A stretch of DNA of 64,000 nucleotides from Lichtheimia corymbifera B2541. Taxonomy: Eukaryota; Mucoromycota; Mucoromycetes; Mucorales; Lichtheimiaceae. Shown here in pieces: positions 10,243 through 23,485 of the stretch. The stretch is from the NCBI GenBank assembly GCA_000697475.1, contig JNEU01000773.1:62001-126000 (forward strand). Reading direction: 5' to 3'. The translations under genes and the position numbers were made by a program. Under the pieces are notes generated by a model. That model made no database searches. It worked only from the letters and a program-made list of their open reading frames with translations, and was not told the origin of the DNA. How positions within the stretch are numbered: position 1 is the stretch's first letter; every line of letters starts with the position of its first letter.

Positions 10243-13200
10243 TTACAGGGGATGATCATCCTTATCGTAGAATCCATTAATGTCAAGCCTTGTTAAGAGT
10301 TCACGAGCAAAAGCGCCTTGATCTGAACGAGCTTCTTGTTTGTCATAAAAGTCTCCAAAGCGACCAAAGTTGCCGTGATCATGATATGAATTCATGACAT
10401 TACCAAGACGCCCGATACCCCGATCGTGCAGTTTCCCGAGTACTTTGGCAAATTGTTCCGCATGTTGGCTGAATGCAGCATGGATTTCAATGCAAGTACT
10501 TTTATCAGCTGCAGCATCATCCACTGCTCTTGAAAAGGCCAAAACATCTTGGAATATCTTGTGAATGATCCCATGCACAGCCCGCAGACTTTGTTTGAGG
10601 AAGCACTGATACAACATGCGATCAAGGATGTGCTCGTGATATTCAGCCATCATCAGGGGATCCATCGTGGTAAAGGGATTGTTGCTATCATTGGTTCTTC
10701 TTTCCTCCTCCTCCCCATCATCACATAGTGCTCGTACTTGCTGCATAAACGTGTGCCATGTAGCGTGAACGGCGGTGTCGAAAATGTAATTACTGAACGT
10801 GGTGATAAATTGATCAATTTGAAACCGCATCCGATGCAAAGTATCGTTGGATGATGATGATGATGTCTTTGCTAGCCTTGTAAAAGCATGCTTGGAGGCT
10901 GCATTCACCCGATGCACCTGCAGCAGGAACGTGAAGAGTCGATTGTACTTTTCGAGAATACGTGGACTGATAATCAAGCTGATGGGATAAGGAACATGAT
11001 ACGACAAGAACAAAAAATCCAACGCGGTGATTGCTATGTATGGATGGTGACCATTCCCGTCCTTAGATTAGTACCTCGTGGTGGGGTATGTGTCTAGATC
11101 CGCCGCCGCTCACTCACCCACTTACCCCGTGGATCATTCCATGGACTATCGTAAAGTGTATCTCTCACACCAAAGGAAAGCAAGTCATCGAGATGCATGG
11201 CTCCTGTCACTGCTGTTTGCTGTTGTTCTTGAATGGGTTTGCAAATACGCTCCTTGACTTGTTCAGGAATCTGAGCAATACTTTCCAGCAAGACCGCTTT
11301 AAGTGACATGTTCAATGCTGACGCTCGAGGTGGCCATTGATCTCCATGCATACGCACCCGGCACCTTTCCTCATCCGTCGTCAATAGCATATTCATCAAA
11401 CTAGCTCTGAAATTTGCATCGCCGAATAAGTAGAATTGCTGCAGTAACCGGAAATGTTCTTCAATATGGAATTGATGGGTAAATAATCTCAGTGCCGACT
11501 CGTTCACCAGTGGACACCAGATCTGGAGAGGTCGATGGATGCTTTGGTTCACAATAACATCCAATGTTGGTATAAAATGATCAGGGTTGAGTGATGTATG
11601 ACTTGACATGATACGATCCAGCGTCCTTGAAAAGTCGTTTACGAATTCCAATTCATTCAAAGGTCGCAAACTTGGTATAGGGGTGCTGCTGGTGCTGGTT
11701 TCATTGTCATGTATTTCATTCATTCCTGATTGTGTCGGCGACAATGAACGACTTCTTCTTGCCATGCTCTATCAACAAATGTCAGATGTCGTACCAACTT
11801 TATGCAAAAAAAGTCAAATTACCTGAGGTTGTGTATTGTGTTGGCGGACAATGTCGGCAAAATCCCGTAACTCTTTTGTATGTCTATTCCAATTCCATTG
11901 AGTAAAACAAAATGATGCAAGGGGATTTTGATTCACACACTTACTCATTGTATTGAGCTTCAGTCATAGACCAGCGTAATCGTAGCGTTGAATCGTCCAA
12001 GGCACATAGTGGATGTCCTGGCTGAAAACGACGAAGCAAATGTAATGCACAGCCGGTACGAAGAATCACATTGGCTTGCGCCTTGTCAACAAAGTAGGGT
12101 AGGTTGTCTTCTTTTCGCAGCTAATACAAAACGGCATTTAGAATTACATATATTTATATACCTTGATTGTAATACTTACTCGATATCGCTGGATGAATGA
12201 ATCAGAATGATTACCAGGAGCTGTCACGGTCTTGATCGTCCATTGATGTGATCCCCCCGCCACAGGTTTGGTTGAAGCACGTAAGAAAAATTCACCGTAT
12301 GGATCATGTAATGGTGATTCATCCACAATATCATCCCAATCCAATATAGCCTCTCCATTAATCGTTGCCCTTCCCGTAAGACCAAGCCATTGGTTGAGCA
12401 TCGTGATGTAGGGTATGCTTGTATGACATAGGATCGCCAGGCATATATCGCGATAAAAGATCGTGTCACCCGTCGTCGCAAGATCATGAGCAAGGACCTC
12501 TGTGTGTATCATGACAAGCAAATCTTTGCCAAAGGGTATATAAAATCCAAACTTGCTCAGGTGCTCAATAGCAGAGGCCGAGAGAACATGATGCTATGAT
12601 TAGATAATTGTGAGCAACGATCTATGGATACATATGCTTTTGTATTATACCTCTGGTACAGAGCCATCAAGATGAATCATCCGAGCAAAGTTATCCACCG
12701 TTTCTGCTAATGTCCTCACTGAATGGTATACTGTCATCACCGTGACGTCGCTCAGCGATTTGAAGATGGTCCATATTGAATGCTGGAATCGAATATGAAG
12801 GTCGCCTAAACAACAAGCAAATGCTGTGCCTGTAAGACCGTAGTAACTTGAACAAATGCCCCTTAGTTAGTGTCATGATCGATATATCCTCCTCCTTCCC
12901 ACTTTTTGTTACCTTGGATTTGCTTTGCAATGATGAGATATCCGCTCCAATCTTCGCATTTGTGTCGCAAAGACCAAAAGCCGTTGGATCACTCTACATG
13001 AATAGGTTTAAGAATCCATTATATCATGTTCAAAGCCAATTCGCCTTACTGATCAAGCGTTGAGGAGCTCACACCGAGTATTCGTATGTCCTTTGCACGA
13101 GGTTCGAATAGATTCATGTTCATGTTCCACCTAAAGCAGATGGAGGGCTGACCACAAAGTGCTTGTACAAGACTCTAATTTCAAATGCATGAGTTACTCG

Positions 13201-14038
13201 CTCCCTTATATCCAAAGATACACGCTTATCCACCCTACCTCTACCAGTTGCTCTTCTCGGATCAATAAGAATGGACGTTGCACAAAGCTATGACAATAGG
13301 TGAAGATCAGCATAATGTAATACAATGAGCTATGGATCTCTCTAACTCTCACCGTTGATATATTGATTCATAGCACTCTGGTGGCATCTCGGTTAAAAAT
13401 CGCTTTCCTGGTTCATGTGCTTCCCATGCCAATGGCATATCCTCTTCGGGTGCATTGTCGTAGGATACAGACATCCACATATCGTCGTCATCCTTATCGG
13501 TAGTCGTCGATAGAGCATGCTGCGCATCATCAAGCTCGCTGTGCTTTTCAATAGGAACAACGTTGGGACTGGGGTGGTCGACGGCTATTGCTTGTGGCTC
13601 ACGGTCAATCACACGATCGATAATACTGAAGGATCCTGCGTTGGAGAGTGGATCGATTCTGGGAATAGCGTTGAATGTCTTTGAACACGTAAAAGTTGCA
13701 TCTATAAGTACGATCGTTATTCAATAAACAGAGATTGGAGGAGGGCCTGGTTTGAACCAACCTAGTTGGCACCCAAACACGTTCGTTTGTTGTTGCATAT
13801 TATCGGATCGTTGTCTCCATGACGAGAATTCAAACGGTGGTGAGTTTGTTGCCTGAGAGTCGAACATGAGGGACGAAAGAAGTCGCCTTGTGCCACCTTG
13901 AATAATTTCCAGTGGCAGCTAAATCATAAATCACCGCGTTTTTCATGCAATGTGCTGGTAAACCTGGAAGGTGGATACACTCAATTCATTAAGGGAGAGG
14001 AAGGAGGGTAGCTGTGCACTATAAAGAATCCCCACCAT
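10243..14038 (-). CDS. Gamma-tubulin complex component (Spc97/Spc98 family, GCP5-like)
   Basis: Twelve exons, all phases agreeing: 14038-13964, 13918-13762, 13701-13353, 13287-13239, 13174-13050, 12993-12913, 12846-12651, 12593-12180, 12120-11945, 11883-11823, 11768-11126, 11033-10243; about 1038 residues. The N-terminal grip part contains EMPPECYESIYQRF, ESLVQALCG and a mid domain with LHDPYGEFFL, found in microtubule-nucleating GCPs. The C-terminal gamma-tubulin-binding grip2 domain shows YPISLIISPRILEKYNRLF, FLLQVHRV and a long helical bundle ending MLYQCFLKQSL. The DPYGEFF box and length favour GCP5 (or 4/6) over GCP2/3. It would sit at the spindle pole body and help nucleate microtubules. 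Least certain part is exon 1, where an ATG at 14128 is also in frame. Confidence 0.88.
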
Positions 14039-14193
14039 ATCTCTTCTTCGGACCCCTTTATCACTCACACGAACACAAAGATGAAACTTTCTTTTAATGC
14101 TTTTGTTGGCTGGATAATCTATCTTCACGTGGGTGGGTATAACAACAACAACAACAACAGCAGCAGCAGTAACACCCTAAGTACATGTATCTC

Positions 14194-15665
14194 TCAAGTA
14201 CGCTTTATCCGTGTGCTGCGTCGCACAGTCATTGATGATGCAGGTGATGGTGATGATGAAGTGGGATTGCGTTTCCGTTTTCGTTGATTGATGTCGATCA
14301 CTTTTTGTGTCTCGATCACTTGCACTGTGTCATCTTGTTTTTCTATTTTGACAGTAGCAGCAGTTGTGGTTTCCTCCTCCTTCACTTTTCCCTTTGGAAT
14401 TCGATCCTCAAATGCGCGCAAATCAGCCGTAAATAATACCTACATCCTATGTTAGTCAAAATGTACCTTTTTGTCACACGCAAAACATACCGAATGAGCC
14501 CATCCACTGTAATCACCAAACACTTTACGAAAGTGATCCGCCACCTGATCATATAATTTTGCTGTCAATGTTTTCCCTCCCTTGTTCTTGAAACCATAGT
14601 CTCGTAATGCAATCTGCCAAACGTGTGTATCCACTGGTATAGCTTCAGCGTGGTCTAGAGACATCAGACACTGGTGTTTGTTTTGAGTACAATGATAAGG
14701 CACATGACGCACACACGCATGCATACAACTATACAAATAAAGCGACACATACCACACAGTCAGCCACCTTGGGACCCACACCAGCAAGTTCAACAAGGGC
14801 AGCTTTTGCTTCAGCATACGATGTTTTTCGCAGATTCCAGAGCCATTGTTCCTCTCCTTCTTTTTGTAGAATCTGTTTTGCTGTTTGTGCAATGTACTTG
14901 GCCCGGTATCCGAATCCCAGCTGTCGCAACTTTTCTTCTACGCCATCCTTTGCCAAGGCTTGAATGGATGGGAAATCATGATGTACAATATCATCCACGA
15001 CGCAGATAGGAGAACCATAGTGGACACATAGCTTGTGAACCTAATAGAAAGTCGTGGTGTGAGAAAATAACTTACAACAATATTTGTTTATGTTATTTAC
15101 CATTTGTGATATGCGAGGGATGTTGTTATTGGAAGAGCATATAAAAGAAACGAGATTTTCCCATGGATCCTGCCTCAACATACGTATGCCTGCAAAGTGA
15201 ATTGCTTTCGCCTTAAAGTTTGCATCCAAGTCGCTCCATCGTTTGTAACACGATTGCAGTGAAACCCGATCCAGTTGAAAGTAATCACGCAGCAATGTAT
15301 CCAACTGCTTCACTTGATGCTCCTCATCCTCGGGTTGGACACCATAAAACACTGTGGAATCTGCGTATGCATACATACATTGGTATCAGAATATGACTTC
15401 ATGTAGTCCCATAACAAAGCATGAATTGTTTACCCGTTTGTCGCAACACACAAAGCTTCCCCTGTAATACGCAAGACCTGACCCGACGATCACGATTTAG
15501 CCAAATGAGCCGATCGCAAAAGAAAAGCACAACGTACCAGAGATCCTTGGTTTGCCGCCAACGAAAGCTTTGACCACACTTTAAAGTATCCAAGTGTAAC
15601 TCTTTCGGGCAAGTCTTGAGGTCTTTCCACACAAGGCGAGCTGTTTGTATGGTTTGCAGTGTCAT
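14194..15665 (-). CDS. OGG1: 8-oxoguanine DNA glycosylase/AP lyase
   Basis: Six exons: 15665-15538, 15477-15434, 15360-15101, 15040-14753, 14670-14491, 14439-14194; 381 residues. Removes 8-oxoguanine opposite cytosine and nicks the abasic site (base excision repair, nucleus and possibly mitochondria). Visible: N-terminal CGQSFRW, the FICSSNNNIPRI motif, the helix-hairpin-helix ELAGVGPKVADC with the Schiff-base Lys235, and the catalytic Asp254 in PVDTHVW, 19 residues later as in the human enzyme. GYRAKYI and GWAHSVLFTADLR complete the family pattern. After residue ~310 comes a Lys/Glu/Thr-rich tail with a basic patch (RKRKRN and RRSTRIKR) that looks like a nuclear localisation signal. It ends 156 bp downstream of the start of the gamma-tubulin-complex gene, same strand. 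Confidence 0.95.
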
Positions 15666-16209
15666 TGTCCTTGTCAGTGGAAGAGAGATAGCGGGGTGTC
15701 TCTGCCAACTTTTTTTTTGATAAAGCAGACCACTTGTGAAACATGCTGATGTACGTTAATAATGATTTTCTTTGTAGTTGTACTTTTAAGAATGGAAGGG
15801 ACATGTCGTTGTGAAGAAACGATATTTTCATTATGCAGGATTCATACTGCAGTATATGCACATACGTTTTGGGGGGAGGCGGCATGAACATTGACTCTCG
15901 GCTATGATCCCGTTATCATATATATAGCGCAGCACAGCGATAGAGATAAACATTTTATATAGTGTTGGATGGGAGTAGGTGATGGTTGTATAGTAAAAGA
16001 AAGGTGATGAGCGTGTTGCTAGGAGAGTTTGGTAGTTGTTGTGTGTGAAATGAAAACAAGGGCGGGAAGTGGAAGGGCACAATGATTTTACAGGTGAGCA
16101 GGTGAACTTACTGCGTTGCTCGTTTTCTTCCTTTTATTGACTCTGCCTCTCACTCACTCTCTCACTTGCGCACCCATTTCAACTTTATACACTCTTGAAC
16201 GCACAATCC
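15666..16209. other. Bidirectional intergenic region OGG1 / FHA kinase
   Basis: 544 bp between two divergent DNA-damage-type genes. Contains TATATATAG near 15920 on the OGG1 side and a CT-rich stretch (16120-16170) just before the kinase ATG. Both neighbours act in genome maintenance, so shared control is possible but is inference only. No gene seen. Confidence 0.4.
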
Positions 16210-18842
16210 ATGGGAAAGATAAAGTCGTCTCTGCATTCTGGCCAATCGGTTCCACAGGGACCTGATCCTGGTCACCTTTTGACACCGCCAGGTAAGACAG
16301 CTATCAAAGCGCGCGTCTGTCAAACTTTGAATACTTAAAGTCAATTGCCCATTACCAATGCAACAGGTTCTGCGGAAACCATGCCAACCAGTAACACAAG
16401 CTCCGGCTCACTTGTTCGCACCCCTTCAAGCTCTCGTCTATCAGGCAAGGATTTTCTCAACAAAGTACGCTCAAAGAACAGCAGCATCACCAAGCAGAAT
16501 AGCAAAAAGAAACCACACCACAAGTCCGCTATCAAGAAAGGTATCGGTGCTATATTGCATGTTATTTTTGTTCATAAGGGATTAATCACGATAACATTAT
16601 AGCAGCAACGTCAGGAACTACTGGTGCGCAATTCGCTATAAAACGCAGCAGGACAGAGCCTATTGCAGGCGTACTCGAGTGGGTCAATGGATCAACAGGA
16701 ACCCGCCCAAAGGATCCTCATTTACTTGCGACTTTGGAAAGTCAAGATCCAAGGATAGAGAACCAGGATGTGAGAGAGAAATACGTCGACGATAGAAAAC
16801 GACAGCATTGCGTTATCGGATCGCACAGGGACTGTGATATAGTGTAAGTCGTCCTTTTATCTTTTGTCTATCCTAGTCGTTAAATTCACCTTGTTTATAG
16901 TTTGCGTGGGCTTGATCGAAAACACTGCATCATATACCCGGTAAGTTGGAAAAAGGGGGTGGATCACATGATCATACTCTTCTAACCCATGGACCTGCAG
17001 ACTTTCAGCTACGAAAAAAATGACGTTGCGTTGAATCTACATCTTATCGATCGCAGGTAAATTGTATACATCCATTACAACCACCCTACATGGTATTGAA
17101 TGTGTACTTTAATAGCAAAAATGGAACCTGGGTGGGAAAACAAGTCTTCAAGCAAGGACGAACAGTATTGGATGAAGGCAGCGAATTAATATTCAAAAAT
17201 TCAGCTGGGGAGGTTTTATGTAAGTAGTAGATATTACTTGTCAATCGTACTTATTACTGACATATACTCGTATGCTGCATCAGATCACTTCAGAGTTCTC
17301 ATTAACCATATACCACGTGACAAGGTTAGTAATCAAGGACGACATATATACGCTACTTATTAATGTGTTGCTTAGAGGACATTTGATGATTTGTACCGGG
17401 ATATCGATTACACACTGGGGCAAGGAACATTTGGCCAAGTAAAGAAAGTCCAGGATAAAAAGGAGCTCGGCATGTACGCGTGCAAAACCATCAATCTGGA
17501 GAAATTCAGGAACGATAATACGAGTTTGAGGATGCTGTATACAGAAGTATGCATACAGATGGAGCTCCAGAAACATGTAAGTCGATTGGTATTATGTGCT
17601 GCTGGTTTATGATGTTGACTCATGTGATACTGGTATTCAGCCCTGTGTGCTTAAAGTAGAACGCGTCCTTGAGTCAAAAAGAGAATTATTCATCATTATG
17701 GAATAGTAAGTGTTTATATTGAGCGATTGGTTACCGAATGACAATGCTTATTTGTTGATCTTAGCGGCAAGGATGGTGATCTCTTTGAATACTTGCAAAA
17801 GAATCAAGCTACGGAGGATGAGATTAGGATCATCTTTGACCAAATTTTCCATGCTGTCGCAGTAAGTTCAATCCCATCCACGTTGATATGGTTATGATGC
17901 CTGACCACGGTTCCTTTCTTTTTAGTTTATGCATGCCAACTCAGTGGTACATCGGGATCTCAAGCTTGAAAACGTGATTGTCATGAACAAGGACAAGCTG
18001 CATGTAAAACTCGGGGACTTTGGCATGTCACGATTTGATCCGGGTGGTAAAGGCAATTTCAATACGGCATGTGGCACTATAATTTATTGTAAGTAGTACA
18101 TCGTTTAGGGGGTGATGGCTTTGTTATTAACACTGCTGCTTAAAAAATAGGTGCACCAGAGCGATTGTATGCATCGGATACATCTGGTGACCGCAAATTA
18201 AATTACAACAAGTCCGTTGATGTATGGAGTTTAGGTGTCATGCTCTACGCTTCCCTAGCACGTAGCATGCCCTTCAATGGTACGTTGGTTTTACTCGTAT
18301 ACAGCTACTGGCTGCTGACATTTTCTTGCTGTAGTAAATGACATCGACAGCCCTGAAGGTCGGAGGGCTTTGGAGAACAGGATACGAACAGGAAGAGTGA
18401 GCTTTCATGATGCAGTTTGGAATCGCGTATCGGCTGATGGTAAGATGATCCGACATGTGGATGAAATGGATTGGCTGATACCTATTTCTTGATAAAGCCA
18501 AGGATCTTATATTACGGATGTTGGAGACTGACCATGCCAAGAGGCCAACTATGGAGGAGGTGATTGTAAGTACCGAGAGACATCTCATATTAATTCATTG
18601 GGTTGATTCATATATTTCTTGTAGAGTCATCGTTGGCTTGCTCCTGAAAACATTGAAGTAAGTACTTGCCTTGAGCTTCTTTCCCGATATCATTTACTGA
18701 TAATGTCGATTAGAATGATCGAACAAGATTGAAAGGTTTATCTCGCAACCCCGAACTACAGACATTTAACATTCTACTAGCATCACAACCCCCATCACCA
18801 TCACCATCAAGTTCCTCATCAACCGTTGCATCACATCATTGA
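16210..18842 (+). CDS. FHA-domain Ser/Thr protein kinase (Chk2/Cds1/Mek1/Dun1-type)
   Basis: Sixteen exons with consistent phases: 16210-16291, 16367-16540, 16603-16843, 16901-16940, 17001-17056, 17116-17219, 17284-17324, 17376-17576, 17641-17705, 17765-17861, 17926-18088, 18151-18279, 18335-18439, 18498-18565, 18625-18657, 18714-18842; 575 residues. Residues 1-85 are Ser/Lys-rich and disordered. An FHA domain (about 145-235) reads phosphothreonine: VIGSHRDCDIV, LDRKHCII, DRSKNGTWV. The kinase domain follows: GQGTFGQV, Lys283 in YACKTI, HRDLKLEN with Asp378, DFG at 398-400, APER. A short Ser/Pro-rich tail ends the protein. FHA followed by kinase is the layout of DNA-damage and meiotic checkpoint kinases; which branch cannot be decided here. 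Confidence 0.92.
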
Positions 18843-19469
18843 CCGCCTCCTCTTGCCCTTCCTTTTATGTACCATCACACAAAAAGTCCATGTAAATTTT
18901 ACATTCTTGCGTACCTTGCTCACAAATAAACATACATGTCACATTTGATCTTGAGATAATGATACGAGTGCAAGGATCTGGGTACTGGGAATAAGCCAAT
19001 CCTAAAAGGGTAGTTATTATCACGGGCGAGACAAAGGACAATCAGTACATGTGGATAATTTGGTAACCGCGGAACCATGGTTTAAGCTTGTGGGACCAGA
19101 AATTCCCAGCCTATTGTCAGCATCGGTATCATATTTTGGATGTCAGCACACACAGGGTCCACGGGAAGATGCGGTAGATATATCCATGATCAAGATAGCG
19201 TTTAGCTTATTACCATATTCAGTTCCCCGATGAATGAATAAATTGCATATACTCTTTGTTGGATGAAAAAATGGATGCATTGTTTATAAAGAATGTGCAC
19301 AAAAAAAAAGAATCATTATGGAAGAAAGGAGGAAATGTTTGTGTTTGCGACGGTATGACAAGGTGTGCGTGTGGGGGTTTGGTTGGCGACACAGCTGATG
19401 ATTTGGGGTAGTATGAGAAGTATACATGGAGAAAAGATGAGATGGTGGAAGGTGGGAGTGGAGACTCTG
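18843..19469. other. Intergenic between convergent kinase and hexokinase genes
   Basis: Holds only short open frames. AT-rich 3' flanks with AATAAA-like elements (for example near 18927 and 19240) fit polyadenylation regions of the two convergent genes. Confidence 0.45.
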
Positions 19470-21197
19470 TTAATTCACGTCACAAGCATTCTTGTGAGCA
19501 ACCATGGCAATAATGGCAGCACCAAGACCAGAACCATCCTTAGCATGAGACAACTTGATCTTATCCACAGTGTCTGATCCATACAATTCCTTCAAGGCTT
19601 CAATAATGTTGGATTCAAAGTTGGGATACTTTTCAAACAAGGAGCCATCCACAGCAACAACGCATTTTTGTTGCAAGTTTTCAAGGTAACCACAGTGGGA
19701 CAAGACGCTGGCAAGACCACAGGCTGCTAAACGTGATGCACGGCGACCCACAAAGTCGCAAATCAACTTGACCATTTGTCGATCAGCCAATGTAGTGGAT
19801 GGGATACCAACGGTCTTTTCAAGAATCTCCTTGATATGGCGCAAGTCTTCCGTCAAATCGCTTTCAATAGCAGTGACAAAGGCCGTTTCAAAACCCCATT
19901 GAGTGTTGAGCAAAGAGGATGATTCACCATTAAAGAGCAAAAGGTTGTCAACCAAGGAGAGGATGGTATTACGAGCAATCTCACCCAAATACATGCCAGA
20001 GATCATCTTTTCATAAAGCTGTTGATGCACGTTGCGAGATTCACGGTCAACCTTGTTGTCATAGGGTGTCAATGGCAACACCACACGTTCGCAGTCAAAA
20101 GCTCCCCATTCCATATTGACAACCATTTCGCCTGTACCAGCAGGTCCTTTCCATTTGCCAATATTGTTGATGTTTTCGTAATAAGCTATGTAGGGGAGGT
20201 ATCATATGAGCACTTGTGCCTTTCTCATAATTCCATATCTTTTTATTACCTGCATTGGTGCCTGTACCCATGATGACACCCATTGTCGTTTCGGGATGTC
20301 GATAAGCATAAGCCATGAGGGTGCCCACAGTATCATTGACGAGCTGAATATGAAAAACGGTGCATGACATCAGAACACTACTATTTTCAGCTTGGCCCGA
20401 TCCCAAAATCCCCCATCCCGAAGTGCGCCGCGATTTCCCTGCCAACCATGACTTTTTCCCCCTCAACACCCATCGGGTGGTGGCGGGAGGAACGGGACCC
20501 CCCAGGAAATAAACTTACTGCTGCAATGTTAACGGGTACACCACGTTTCCGAAGAGCATCTTGAAGCAAAATGGTGACATCCTTGTCCACAGCATTCTTG
20601 CAAGAAAAGCCTTTGGTCCATTGTTTGAGCACACCACGATTGATTGCTGTTTGCAACACAGGGAACGAAAAGGTGAAACCCATTTGCAAATCTTCCCCAG
20701 GCGTATCTTGGATCTTGTCCTTGACAAATGACTCCACACACCCCGCAATAAAATCGCACAAGTCTGTCATTTCACCCGTTTTATAGCTATCATCCACCTT
20801 GAACTTTTCTTGCTCAATGCTATATTCGCCATCACCCTTGAGCTCAACAAGACAAACACGCAAGTTGGTGCCACCCAAATCCAAAGCAAGGTATTTTCCT
20901 CTCTCCTGACCCGTTGGACGACCTGTAACAAAGCTAGGAATCATGGGGACTATAAAAGAGAGTGAGAGGCGTGAGAAAAAGGATGATATGGATGGTATTT
21001 TACTTACCAGTGGCGCCTTCATGATTTAATCCTTTCTTCATCTCGGCAACAAATTGTTGGATAATGGTCTCAAGTCGTTCACGGGAAACCTCAAACTCCT
21101 CAGCAACACGGTTGATGGCCACCTTTTGTGCTTTGGTACCATCGACATGGTACTTGTAAGTCGTAGTGTCGTTGCCATTCACGATGATACCAGTCAT
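19470..21197 (-). CDS. Hexokinase
   Basis: Four exons: 21197-21008, 20949-20519, 20343-20250, 20185-19470; 476 residues. Phosphorylates glucose and other hexoses with ATP, first step of glycolysis. Both hexokinase halves are visible: ALDLGGTNLRVCL (phosphate 1), GFTFSFPV with nearby LKQWTKGF (sugar site), LVNDTVGTLMA with the catalytic Asp, MGTGTNAAY, VVNMEWGAF, and the C-terminal adenosine loop around DGSLFEKYP and DGSGLGAA. No targeting peptide, so cytosolic. The second intron (20518-20344) is 175 bp and GC-rich, long for this genome, and sits just before the LVNDTVGT catalytic motif; its length is not a multiple of three, so retention would break the frame. Confidence 0.95.
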
Positions 21198-21636
21198 TGT
21201 GTGAGGGAAAGGGAGGAAAAGATAAAAGAAAAAAAGAGAATAGGCGGAACTGAGACGTGTGTGGTTCTTTTATGGTGGACTGCTGGCATCCTCCTCCGCC
21301 GCTCGAGACAACTTGAGGAGGAAGGATTGTCTTGTTTGTGTAACATTGGTTTGCATTGGGTGGTTATGTAACATCTCTAGATGGAAAACAAAGGAAGCAG
21401 GAGAAGAATGTTATCATATCAAGTGATTTTAATAAAGCCTCTCACGTACTATCTCAGCTGAACAACCCATTCTCATCATTTTTTTTGTGTGTTGTCTATT
21501 ATGACTCAAGGCAACCTAATCTATAATGCATCATCACCACCATCATTATCATTATTCAAAATCAGCGCATTTATTCAGGGCGTGGTTATGCTTTTACCCG
21601 CTTTGTGCTCTTCCTTTCTCTCCACACTTTTTTGAC
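21198..21636. other. Divergent promoter region hexokinase / ABC protein
   Basis: About 440 bp. Contains an in-frame ATG at 21526 followed by a histidine-codon run (CAT/CAC repeats), discussed with the ABC protein, and AG-rich sequence near the hexokinase start. No separate gene seen. Confidence 0.4.
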
Positions 21637-23485
21637 ATGCTATTGCACCATTGTCGCCCCTACTTGACACTCGCATCACGACGCGCTCCATGTGGCATTT
21701 TACGTCGTGCCAACTCGACATTGGTTGAATTCAAGAATGCCAATATCTACCGATTCGGTACCAAGGAACCCGTTCTCAAGGACCTGTCACTCGACCTTAA
21801 ACGCGATCAACGACTTGTCATTGTTGGCCCTGTCAGCGCAGGCAAATCAACACTTGCAGAGGTATTTAAAACGGGCATCATTGATTATCATAGAGTTGCT
21901 AAGACAAGCAGTTATTTAGGCGTTGTCAGGCCGACACCTCGTTCAGCCTATCACTGCAGCATCATGGCCGCTTATCGACAAATCGAAATCGCCTTATCCA
22001 TCCGATCATATCCACCTTGTTTCTTTCAGAGAAGACTCGAATGCCTTTTCATACAGTGGCCACTATTATCAGGAGCGATTCAACTTTAGGTAATTGCAAC
22101 CAATCCATAGGCTTTCATTCAATCTGACTCACACTCCATTTCATCCAGTGATCCCGACAATGATGTTACACTGAAGCAATATCTGGAGACTGAGCAAACG
22201 ACTCAAGAAGCCATTGACAAGGTTGCCGAACAATTGGATATTGCCCATTTACTATCACTATCATTTGTCAAATTGTCCAATGGCCAAACTCGACGTGCAC
22301 GCATTGCGCGTGCCTTATTGCGCCATCCTTCCATGCTTATTCTGGATGAACCCCTCAGTAAGTCATTTGGTTGTTGTCGAGTGAAGATACTCATGCAATC
22401 CATGTAGTGGGATTGGATGTTCAACATCGACAAAAGATGCTCAAGATACTTGGTGATTTGGCCGAGTCTGGGATGCCTGTTGTATTGGTGTTGCGTCCTC
22501 AAGATGAGTTTCCATCATGGGCAACCGATGTGCTGGCTCTCAAGGACCTTAAGATTGAGTGGAAAGGAGATCCTGCAGAATATATCAAAAAGCGGGATGC
22601 TGTCATGGCAAAAGAGAAGGCGGAGAAGGAAGCTTATTTGAAGAAACAAGAGGCCCTTGAACAGCAGCAACAAGCCGTGCGTGAGCCAGTCGTCGAATTG
22701 AAAAAGGTCAATGTCATTTACAGCGGCAACAAGATCTTGGATAATATTACTTGGACTGTGCGTAAAGGCGAGCGATGGGCATTGTTAGGCCCCAATGGTG
22801 CGTAAGAAAAAGAAGAAGATGCTACATCTACCCAAACATGTCATGCTAACGTGGAAGGTGCTATGATACATAGGATCCGGGAAAACAACGATGCTTTCGT
22901 TCTTGACCGGTGATCATCCCCAAGCCTATGCGAATGAACTTTACTTATTTGGTCGTCGACGTGGTACAGGCGAATCCATTTGGGACATCAAGCAACGCGT
23001 GGGTGTTGTCAGCCCTGAGATCCACCTTTACTTTAATCAAATGATGACTGGTCTTGAAGCTGCTGGTACTGGATTCTATGACGTTGTCGTACCTCGTGAT
23101 TTGGATGACAAGCAAACAGAAACCGTGAACAAGTTCTTCAAGGACTTTGGTATGGAATCCTTCCTCTCAAAGCGTCTTCGTGACATGTCATCAGGTGAAC
23201 AACGCATGATTTTACTTATCCGTTCTCTTGTAAGTTGCCATTGGATTTTGGGTATATATCGTCTTTACTAATTTGGGTTTTCAGGTAAAAATGCCAGATC
23301 TGATTATTTGGGATGAGCCATTCCAAGGTCTCGATGTGGATATGATCAAATCGGTGAACCAGTGGCTTGAAGATCATATGCGCCCAGAACAATCCCTGAT
23401 CCTTGTCACCCATCATGAGGAAGAAATCCCACGAGCAGTAACCAAACGATTCCATCTTGGCCCTGGCGGAGTAGATGCTAACTAG
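21637..23485 (+). CDS. Soluble ABC protein with two ATPase domains, probably mitochondrial (yeast YDR061W / bacterial ModF-like)
   Basis: Six exons: 21637-21861, 21920-22089, 22149-22357, 22408-22797, 22874-23229, 23285-23485; 516 residues. Residues 1-27 are Arg/Ser/Leu-rich without acids, a typical mitochondrial presequence. Domain 1: Walker A GPVSAGKST, signature LSNGQTRRA, Walker B MLILDEPL. Domain 2: Walker A GPNGSGKTT, signature MSSGEQRM, Walker B LIIWDEPFQGLD, then LVTHHEEE. No membrane segments, so not a pump by itself; two fused ATPases without membrane domain match YDR061W and ModF-type proteins. An in-frame ATG at 21526 would add 37 residues beginning with six histidines; the 21637 start is preferred because it exposes the presequence. 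Confidence 0.88.

Noticed and set aside
13090..13110. GGTTCGAAT string resembling a tRNA T-arm
   Set aside because: Lies inside an exon of the gamma-tubulin complex gene and has no acceptor stem partner.
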